Origin: Janthinobacterium sp051380735
GTDB taxonomy: Bacteria > Pseudomonadota > Gammaproteobacteria > Burkholderiales > Burkholderiaceae_D
Length of the DNA stretch: 64,000 nucleotides
Assembly (NCBI RefSeq): GCF_051380735.1
Contig: NZ_JBNYXQ010000001.1
Location: forward strand, 1,612,001 to 1,676,000
Reading direction: 5' to 3'
The notes under the pieces were generated by a model. The model searched no databases. It was not told the origin of the DNA and worked only from the letters and a program-made list of their open reading frames with translations. Made by a program: the position numbers and the translations under genes. Shown piece by piece: positions 58,234 to 64,000 of this stretch (positions within the stretch are counted from its first letter, which is position 1; each line of letters opens with the position of its first letter).

Positions 58234-59028
58234 ATGCCACATATCACCCCGGCCCGCTTCCTGGACCGAGTTGTCACCATCGCCCTGATCGGCTGTGGTG
58301 GCAACGGTTCCCAGATGCTTACAGGCCTGGCCCGCCTCAACCACGCGCTGTGCGCGCTGGGCCACCCCGGCCTGCAAGTGTGCGCCTTCGATCCGGACAC
58401 CGTCAGCGAGGCCAACATGGGCCGCCAGATGTTCGGCGCCTTCGACGTCGGATCGAGCAAGGCGCACGTGCTGGTCAACCGCATCAATGCCTTCTTCGGC
58501 CTGGAATGGCAGGCGCATTTCGGCCGCTGGGATACAGCCAAGGTACAGCCCGATATCCTGATCTGCTGCGTCGACAGCGCCAAGTCGCGCCACGAAATCA
58601 TGCGCAGCTACGGCGAAACCCGCGCCGCCTACATCATGGACATGGGCAACCGGGCGGCCGATGGCCAGGTGCTGTTCGGCGAGCCTTACGGCTTTGACCT
58701 GCGCGTGGTGGTGCCGCCCGGCAGCACGCGCCTGCCAGATCCGTACCGCGTGCTGCCCGAACTGGTCGACCTGACGGCCATCGAGGACGACACCCCCAGC
58801 TGCGGCCTGGCCCAGGCGCTGGAACGCCAGGAATTATTCATCAACCAGGCCGTTGTCACGCCGGCGCTGTCGATCCTGTGGGAATTCTTCCGCCACGGCC
58901 GCCTGACGTGGCACGGCGCGTTCGTCAACCTGCGCACCGGCAGCATGCGGCCGCTACTGGTGAAGGAGCCGGCGCCGGTACCGGAAGCGGCCGAGGCGGA
59001 AGAGCTGCGGGTGCGGGTGATGCCATAA
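58234..59028 (+). CDS. PRTRC ThiF-family E1-like adenylyltransferase
   Basis: 264 aa from ATG 58234, with AGGAG upstream; the longer frame is rejected. Rossmann loop GCGGNGS (residues 20-26), the acidic and Arg/Gln set FDPDTVSEANMGRQ (51-65) and a candidate catalytic Cys190 (TPSCGLAQAL). This is the E1-like activator of the cassette, expected to adenylate the C-terminus of the ubiquitin-like protein and pass it on. It is the last PRTRC gene; no ParB- or D-type gene follows. Confidence 0.86.
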   Translation: MPHITPARFLDRVVTIALIGCGGNGSQMLTGLARLNHALCALGHPGLQVCAFDPDTVSEANMGRQMFGAFDVGSSKAHVLVNRINAFFGLEWQAHFGRWDTAKVQPDILICCVDSAKSRHEIMRSYGETRAAYIMDMGNRAADGQVLFGEPYGFDLRVVVPPGSTRLPDPYRVLPELVDLTAIEDDTPSCGLAQALERQELFINQAVVTPALSILWEFFRHGRLTWHGAFVNLRTGSMRPLLVKEPAPVPEAAEAEELRVRVMP

Positions 59029-59045
59029 GCGCGGACCACATAAAT

Positions 59046-59744
59046 CTATCGGATTTTCCCTGTAATTATAAAAAGGAGTACCGGATGAATAGCACGCGGT
59101 AGCAGCCATAGATTTGCGCGTGCACGTGCATGAATTGCCTTGGTATTCGCTTCTGCAGCTTCCTTAATGAATTTTTCCATTGTAGAGATACGTTCACGAA
59201 GTAGCTGCTTTTCCTCATTGGCTAAGGGATCATTTTGTGCAAACGGCAAATTCAACGATGAAGCAGTCTGGTGGATAGCTCCTCGAGCACGAAATAAGCG
59301 TGTAATACGATCTTGGTTATTTTCTCGAATTTCAAGAGCATGAATCCGCTGCAGTAAGTCAGCGGTTTCAATATCTCTTCGGACATACTTCCTTGGCATG
59401 TCGCCAGTTTGTAAATAACCATTGAGATGGTTTTGAACTTCACTTAAAAGGTAAAAGGAGAGCAGAGCTAAGGAAGCATTGGCGTCCTGCGCATCCCTCC
59501 ATCTATCTAAATTTTGGCCATGGCGCTGCCAGGCAGGAATAGCAATTGCAAGAAGAATAGCCGCAGTAGCGCCAAAGAACTGCGCCCAACCTGACAAGTT
59601 GGGATTGGCATCCATCCATTTTATTGAAGGCTTAATGTCGAAATGAAAATCATATGGCTCTAAAAAATTCAGAAAATAATAGCGTGCAACCAAAATAATA
59701 AAAATTACAAATAAAAGTCGAGCCAGTCTAATTAACCAGATCAT
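59046..59744 (-). CDS. Two-TM membrane protein, accessory (moron) gene
   Basis: 232 aa from ATG 59744, with GGAG eight bases upstream; the longer frame is not supported. Two transmembrane segments (LARLLFVIFIILVARYYFLN at the start and AATAAILLAIAIPAW near 60) and a long cytoplasmic helical region with coiled-coil character (NQDRITRLFRARGAI; MEKFIKEAAEANTKAI). It runs against the early operon, is AT-rich and has its own promoter space. This is the typical form of a superinfection-exclusion or abortive-infection gene, but no family is recognised. Confidence 0.7.
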   Translation of the reverse strand: MIWLIRLARLLFVIFIILVARYYFLNFLEPYDFHFDIKPSIKWMDANPNLSGWAQFFGATAAILLAIAIPAWQRHGQNLDRWRDAQDANASLALLSFYLLSEVQNHLNGYLQTGDMPRKYVRRDIETADLLQRIHALEIRENNQDRITRLFRARGAIHQTASSLNLPFAQNDPLANEEKQLLRERISTMEKFIKEAAEANTKAIHARARANLWLLPRAIHPVLLFIITGKIR

Positions 59745-59935
59745 TATTAAACTCCATGCTTGATTATGATGAAATAAATTGAAAGTAAAAAATACCGCTG
59801 CAATACGGCACCGAAAAAGTGCTGGGCTAAGCCTAAATGGTGAAGGCATCTTGAAGGAATTGCAATCTGCCATTGTTCTTTATAACTCATCAACAAGAAA
59901 ACGACCATACATAACTTGAATTAAAGGATATACCT

Positions 59936-61123
59936 GTGATTATCTACCACGAATTTTGCCGCCTGCGTGACCTCCATGCTCCAGGCGCGAACGCACCAAA
60001 ACACACCGAGGCCGCCGCCTTTTTTATGGCCGCCGCCCAGCTGGCCATGCCCAAAGGTTACAAGCTCGTGCCGCTTGAGCCGACACCGGAAATTATCGCA
60101 GGTGCCGCAGTGGCAATCTGGCCGACCGCCAGCCCGGCCGATATCGCACTGGCGCGCCTGGCCGCGCCGATCGTCCTGATGCAGATGGATATGGCCGCAG
60201 GCACAACAGTCGACGCGCTCGCCGGTATGCTGGCCACGATGGCGCCCGCATATCGGGCCATGCTGGCGGCGGCGCCGATTCTGTCAGCGCAGGCCGAGGC
60301 GGCGCCGGCGCCCACCGATTCATTCCAGGTCCGCGTACAACCTTGGTTGCTGGCCACCTTCGGCCCGGAAATTCCGGCTGACCGCGCCGAGCGCAATCAC
60401 CGCTTCCTCGAAGAATCGCTGGAGCTGGTGCAATCATGCGGCTGCACGGCAAGAGAGGCGCACCAGCTGGTCGACTACGTCTTCGGCCGGCCTGTTGGCG
60501 AGCGCACGCAGGAAGTGGGCGGCGTCATGGTCACGCTGGCCGCGCTGTGCTTGGCCCAAGGCCTGGACATGCACGCCGCCGGCGAATTAGAACTGGCCAG
60601 GATCTGGACGAAGGTCGAGGCCATCCGCGCCAAGCAGGCGGCAAAGCCGAAGCATTCGCCGCTGCCCCAACTAGTAAAAGATGAGCGCGCGGCCCTGGAA
60701 GATGCGCGCAACGCGGCCTATCCCGTTCCCGACAGCCCGCATGCGTCAGTAAATCTACGTGCCATAGCTGAGCGCACTGGCTTTACTCGCGGCTGGAAAA
60801 CCCACGCCGCCCTCGCAGCCGCCCCGGCGCAGCCCGTGGCCGCTCTGCCGAATGAAGAAAACACTTTGCGCTACCCCGCCACGATGACGACAGCGCTCGC
60901 CGACGTGCTGAGCCTGCCGAATTTCCGCACCGGCCCCATTGCCCATGTGTACCGCGCTGCAGGCGCCGAGATCCGCACAAAATGCGAGGACGAACAGGCT
61001 TTCGTGCTCGACCGCTTCCTGCGCCTGGCGCTCGAGCACGGTGACGACTGGCGCACGGCCGCCGAAGCCGATCTCAAGGCGGCGCATACGCTGGCCGAGG
61101 CGAATAAAGCGGTGCAATCATGA
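59936..61123 (+). CDS. DUF550/MazG-like nucleotide diphosphohydrolase-type phage protein
   Basis: 395 aa from GTG 59936, preceded by AAAGGA. Residues ~130-245 are a DUF550 region: RNHRFLEESLELVQSCGC, QLVDYVFGRPVGERTQEVGG, LELARIWTKVEAIRAKQAAK. This Pfam group includes dATP/dGTP diphosphohydrolases (MazG-like Glu-rich helices). The first ~115 residues and the last ~100 are further helical regions not assigned. Early operon, after the opposite-strand accessory gene. Confidence 0.78.
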   Translation: MIIYHEFCRLRDLHAPGANAPKHTEAAAFFMAAAQLAMPKGYKLVPLEPTPEIIAGAAVAIWPTASPADIALARLAAPIVLMQMDMAAGTTVDALAGMLATMAPAYRAMLAAAPILSAQAEAAPAPTDSFQVRVQPWLLATFGPEIPADRAERNHRFLEESLELVQSCGCTAREAHQLVDYVFGRPVGERTQEVGGVMVTLAALCLAQGLDMHAAGELELARIWTKVEAIRAKQAAKPKHSPLPQLVKDERAALEDARNAAYPVPDSPHASVNLRAIAERTGFTRGWKTHAALAAAPAQPVAALPNEENTLRYPATMTTALADVLSLPNFRTGPIAHVYRAAGAEIRTKCEDEQAFVLDRFLRLALEHGDDWRTAAEADLKAAHTLAEANKAVQS

Positions 61124-61365
61124 GCCGCTCTCCCGATATCTTCGCCCCCAAGCCCACGCCAAAAGCAATCAGTGCGGCGCGCTGGGTGCCACTGGCAAAA
61201 AAACACGGAATGGATATCGACTTTGAAACCAAATGCGTCGGTACGATCGGAATTACCGAATTCTGGGGCGGCCCCTGCTTCGAACCCGATGTCGGCGCTT
61301 GCGTGGTCAAGGTCGCGGCAATGATCGACGCCGGCAAAACCGATAGAACGAAAAGGACTGAATAA
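61120..61365 (+). CDS. Small early protein near excisionase
   Basis: 81 aa; ATG overlaps the upstream stop as ATGA. Starts MSRSPDIFAPKPTPKAISAA and ends with TRK-rich residues. It may be a small beta protein (KCVGTIGITEFWGGPCFEPD). Not recognised. Confidence 0.6.
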   Translation: MSRSPDIFAPKPTPKAISAARWVPLAKKHGMDIDFETKCVGTIGITEFWGGPCFEPDVGACVVKVAAMIDAGKTDRTKRTE

Positions 61366-61628
61366 TGAGCGCAGAACAAATACTGGAAAAAATATTGGAA
61401 CGGCTGGCCACAGTGCCTGTACTGACGCCGACACAGCCGATCTCGATCGCCCTGTGGGACACCAAAGACATCGCGGCCTATCTGCACCGTTCGCAGGATC
61501 GCGTCTACAGCGACATCGTATGCCTGCCAACATTCCCAAAACCGATTCGCTTGCCAGTCAAGGGCCGCGCCCAGGCTCTGTACAAGGCGCGCGAGGTCAT
61601 TGCCTGGACGGAGAAACACCAGTCATGA
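61365..61628 (+). CDS. Excisionase/AlpA-like DNA-binding protein
   Basis: 87 aa from ATG 61365, overlapping the upstream TAA (TAATG). The C-terminal ~60 residues are a MerR-like winged helix: ALWDTKDIAAYLHRSQDRVY then SDIVCLPTFPKPIRLP, the pattern of phage excisionases and AlpA regulators. It is encoded just before the convergent integrase and is the likely directionality factor. Confidence 0.75.
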   Translation: MSAEQILEKILERLATVPVLTPTQPISIALWDTKDIAAYLHRSQDRVYSDIVCLPTFPKPIRLPVKGRAQALYKAREVIAWTEKHQS

Positions 61629-61670
61629 ATACAATGCGAGTCGACCACCCTGTTTGCAAGCAGTGAGCGA

Positions 61671-62633
61671 TTACAGGCGGGCCGCGATGTCGGCGGCCGT
61701 CTCATTGTAGTAAGTTTGCAGTTGCCGAATATCCGAATGCCCCACCATCCTGGCCAGGTCCAGCACGTGCAATTTTTTCGCCAGCCGGGTGATCGCCTCG
61801 TGCCGGGTATCGTGGAAGGTCATCCCCTCGATGCCGGCTTTCTCCTTCGCTTTTCGGAACATGGCGTCGAGCGTGGCCGACGTCACGCCAAAGCCTTCCG
61901 GCACCATCTCCCAAATTTCCAGAGCGCGAGCCGTTAGCGGAACGTCGCGTGGCAATCCATTTTTTGTCATGTGCAGCCTGGCCACCCGGCCAGTGACGTC
62001 GGCCGCCTGCAGCGAGCATATCTCGCCGGCACGCATTGCTGTCTCGATCGCGAACAGGAACGCCAAGGCGATCCGCTGCTGCTTCGTGGTGGGGGCTACG
62101 CCGACGATGTCGTGCCGCCAGCTAAGGGCTACACAAATTGCCTCAATTTCTTTTTGCGAGATTAGCCGGTTACGCGCCGGCGGCGATTTCGGCCTGGCCA
62201 CGTCGGTGGTGGGGCTCTCGGTAATCCACTTCCATTCCTTGCGCGCCACGGAGAACACGTGCGAGAGCAGGTTCATCTCACGCGTCACCGACCCTGGCGC
62301 CACCTGGCGCAGGCGCTGATCTCGCCAAGCCGCAACGTGGGTGGTACTGACGTCGGCCATCTTCACCTTGCCGAGGTCGGTCTCGGCCATGGCGGCCAGG
62401 CGCAGCGCTTCCCACCGGTACCCGCGCTTGGTCTTCGACACCTCCAGCTCGTACTTTTCAAACGCGTCGGCGCAGGTCTTGGTCAGGCCGGCCTTGCCCT
62501 TAGGCGTGGTAACACGCTGCTCGGCTTCCCAGGCCAGCGCTGCCGCCTTGGTGTCGAACGTACCTGACACGCGCTTGCCGTCGACCTGAACCCGGTGAAT
62601 CCACTTCGCGCCTAATTTTCTTGGTGCCGCCAT
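61671..62633 (-). CDS. Phage tyrosine integrase
   Basis: 320 aa. An N-terminal SAM-like/arm region (residues 50-135) and a catalytic domain with Arg201 (ETAMRAGEICSL), Lys224 (LHMTKNGLPR), His274-x2-Arg277 (FHDTRHEA), His299 (MVGHSDIRQ) and the nucleophile Tyr308 or 309 (LQTYYNE). It integrates at the tRNA-Thr. Its gene ends convergent with the excisionase and starts 154 bp from the tRNA 3' end, so the attP side is next to the integrase as usual. Confidence 0.96.
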   Translation of the reverse strand: MAAPRKLGAKWIHRVQVDGKRVSGTFDTKAAALAWEAEQRVTTPKGKAGLTKTCADAFEKYELEVSKTKRGYRWEALRLAAMAETDLGKVKMADVSTTHVAAWRDQRLRQVAPGSVTREMNLLSHVFSVARKEWKWITESPTTDVARPKSPPARNRLISQKEIEAICVALSWRHDIVGVAPTTKQQRIALAFLFAIETAMRAGEICSLQAADVTGRVARLHMTKNGLPRDVPLTARALEIWEMVPEGFGVTSATLDAMFRKAKEKAGIEGMTFHDTRHEAITRLAKKLHVLDLARMVGHSDIRQLQTYYNETAADIAARL

Positions 62634-62717
62634 TTATGCCATTTCCTATGCCATTTTCTGCCACATGGTAGCAGGATAATGCAGGAAAACGCCGGTGCTT
62701 GCAAAATCGACAGACAT

Positions 62718-62762
62718 AAAAAAACCGCCTTCCCTCTATGAAAACAGGGTAAGGCGGTTTTT
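62718..62762 (-). terminator. Phage-supplied terminator for the rebuilt tRNA-Thr
   Basis: Leftward: AAAACCGCCTTACCCT, loop, then AGGGAAGGCGGTTTTTTT; a stem of about 12 pairs with A and T runs on both sides, so it can act in both directions. It lies 24 bp past the tRNA 3' end, between tRNA and integrase, and replaces the original terminator at 20588-20627. Confidence 0.85.
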
Positions 62763-62786
62763 GCCGGAACATGCCGGGATGTATCT

Positions 62787-62804
62787 TGGTGCCGCTTGCC
62801 GGAA
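62787..62804. repeat. attR core inside the tRNA-Thr 3' end
   Basis: tggtgccgcttgccggaa, the same 18 bp as 20637-20654. It covers the encoded CCA, the discriminator, acceptor 3' strand and part of the T arm. Confidence 0.93.
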
Positions 62805-62862
62805 TCGAACTGGCGACCTTTTCATTACGAATGAACTGCTCTACCAACTGAGCTAAAGCGGC
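62787..62862 (-). tRNA. tRNA-Thr (anticodon CGT)
   Basis: 76 nt including encoded CCA. Leftward the acceptor GCCGCTT pairs with AAGCGGC, the D arm has AGTTGGTA, the anticodon loop is TTCGTAA, and the T arm is GCCAG-TTCGATT-CCGGC (one mismatch-tolerant reading). Anticodon CGT reads ACG. A -35-like TTGACA is present at 62903-62908. The gene is complete because the phage carries the 3' end. Confidence 0.95.
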
Positions 62863-62945
62863 GAAGACCCACATTCTACAAACAATGCACAAAATTTGCT
62901 AGTGTCAACACGAACTTTTTTGTGCAGTGTGGGGAAAGCGGCTGC

Positions 62946-63947
62946 TTACTCCTGGTGGTAGGCGGTCACGCGGGCGACTTCGTCTTTCGAGCCCAGGTAG
63001 ACCGGTACGCGCTGGTGCAGCTTGTGCGGGACGATGTCCATGATGCGCTGCTGGCCGTCGGTGGCGGCGCCGCCGGCCTGTTCGACGATAAAGGCCATCG
63101 GGTTCGCTTCGTACATCAGGCGCAGCTTGCCGGGCATGGAGGTGTCGCGCAGGTCGGCCGGGTACATGAAGATGCCGCCGCGGTTCAGGATACGGTGCAC
63201 GTCGGCGACCATCGAGGCGATCCAGCGCATATTGAAGTTGGTGCCGCGCGGGCCGGTGTCGCCGGCCAGCAGTTCGTTGACGTAGCGCTGCACCGGCGGA
63301 TGCCAGTGGCGGGCGTTCGACATATTGATGGCGAACTCCTTGGTGGTCGGCGGGATCTGGATATTGCTTTGCGTCAGTACCCACGACCCCATTTCGCGGT
63401 CCAGGGTGAAGCAGTTCACGCCATTGCCGAAAGTCAGCACCAGCATGGTTTGCGGGCCGTACACGGCGTAGCCGGCGGCGACCTGTTTGGTGCCGGCCTG
63501 CATGAAGTCCTGCTCGGTAGGCTGGCCCATGCCTTCCGGCGCTTTCAGCACCGAGAAAATGGTGCCGATCGAGACGTTGACGTCGATGTTCGACGAGCCG
63601 TCCAGCGGGTCGAACAGCAGCATGTATTCGCCCATCGGATAGCGGTTCGGGATCGGGTGGATCGATTCCATTTCTTCCGACGCCATCGCCGCCAGGTGGC
63701 CGCCCCATTCGTTCGCTTCGAGCAGGATCTCGTTGGAGATGATGTCGAGTTTTTTCTGTACTTCGCCCTGCACGTTTTCCGTGTCGGCCGTACCCAGCAC
63801 TTCGCCCAGCGCGCCCTTGCCGACGGCGTGGCTGATGGTCTTGCAGGCGCGCGCGACGACTTCGATCAACAGGCGCAGCTCGGCCGGGATGCTGTTGTTC
63901 GAGCGCTGTTCTTCAACCAGGTATTGCGTAAGACTGATGCGTTTCAT
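62946..63947 (-). CDS. fbp: Class I fructose-1,6-bisphosphatase
   Basis: 333 aa. MKRISLTQYLVEEQRSNNSI, then VQKKLDIISNEILLEANEW, MEESI-like SEEMESIHPIPNRYPMGEYM and the metal-site signature LLFDPLDGSSNIDVNVSIGT are all present, followed by the C-terminal substrate region YVNELLAGDTGPRGTNFNMR. It hydrolyses fructose-1,6-bisphosphate to fructose-6-phosphate in gluconeogenesis. It lies upstream of the tRNA on the same strand; the ~80 bp between them hold the tRNA promoter. Confidence 0.97.
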   Translation of the reverse strand: MKRISLTQYLVEEQRSNNSIPAELRLLIEVVARACKTISHAVGKGALGEVLGTADTENVQGEVQKKLDIISNEILLEANEWGGHLAAMASEEMESIHPIPNRYPMGEYMLLFDPLDGSSNIDVNVSIGTIFSVLKAPEGMGQPTEQDFMQAGTKQVAAGYAVYGPQTMLVLTFGNGVNCFTLDREMGSWVLTQSNIQIPPTTKEFAINMSNARHWHPPVQRYVNELLAGDTGPRGTNFNMRWIASMVADVHRILNRGGIFMYPADLRDTSMPGKLRLMYEANPMAFIVEQAGGAATDGQQRIMDIVPHKLHQRVPVYLGSKDEVARVTAYHQE

Positions 63948-64000
63948 AACTTCCCTTTTGTTTTGGTGTTTATTTTTTTCTGGCCCAACCCAACAGCAAA

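Larger units (their letters stand above)
20637..62804. mobile_element. Intact siphovirus-type prophage in tRNA-Thr
   Basis: A 42.2-kb element bounded by an 18-bp direct repeat with a tyrosine integrase next to the tRNA. It carries complete modules: integration/excision, a rightward early operon, CI/Cro immunity, replication, packaging, head, non-contractile tail (1891-aa tape measure, no sheath gene) and lysis, plus accessory genes at attL, beside cI and beside the early operon. No disrupted structural gene was seen, so it is probably inducible. Head and tail genes are all leftward. Confidence 0.95.

Overview
The window looks like a chromosomal segment of a GC-rich betaproteobacterium, most likely Oxalobacteraceae (Janthinobacterium/Massilia/Duganella type). 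This is inferred from the gene families and codon style; no rRNA or other taxonomic marker is present. Host DNA (1-20.6 kb and 62.8-64 kb) flanks one apparently intact 42-kb prophage inserted in the 3' end of a tRNA-Thr(CGT) gene.

Left host arm (1-20.6 kb): a tripartite drug-efflux operon (NodT outer-membrane factor, HlyD/EmrA adaptor, 14-TM MFS pump), then a stress cluster: large-subunit catalase HPII (katE), a YqjD/ElaB-like membrane protein, DoxX, a Tat-exported chloroperoxidase-type hydrolase, a sensorless histidine kinase, two paralogous NarL-type response regulators, XapX, a YcaC-like isochorismatase hydrolase, a DUF1275 membrane protein, a YtcJ-like amidohydrolase, a truncated FecR, a PfpI/DJ-1 protein, a lipoprotein and a diacylglycerol-kinase-like lipid kinase. 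Right host arm: tRNA-Thr and fbp.

Prophage (20637-62804): bounded by an 18-bp direct repeat that is the tRNA 3' end. From attR inward: tyrosine integrase, excisionase-like protein, DUF550/MazG-like protein and a rightward early operon; then an immunity region with a self-cleaving CI-type repressor, Cro, a YdaT-like protein and two promoters (TTGACT-17-TATAAT leftward, TTGACT-17-TATACT rightward) overlaid with the same operator in the same geometry. Leftward follow replication genes (DUF1376, P-like), terminase, a Mor-family activator, portal, a ClpP-protease/capsid fusion, siphovirus tail genes with a programmed -1 frameshift, fibres and a six-gene lysis cassette. The attL end carries accessory genes: a TIR-domain protein with a small partner, and a three-gene operon behind a perfect LexA box.

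The most unusual content is a PRTRC ubiquitin-like conjugation cassette (E, C, F, B, A, ThiF: beta-grasp Ubl candidate, E2-like, JAB protease-like and E1-like proteins) embedded in the repressor-controlled early operon without its usual ParB and D partners. A second regulatory observation is a 28-bp dyad repeated three times, each 41-55 bp upstream of a late gene start, next to a Mor-like activator: a candidate late-gene regulon.
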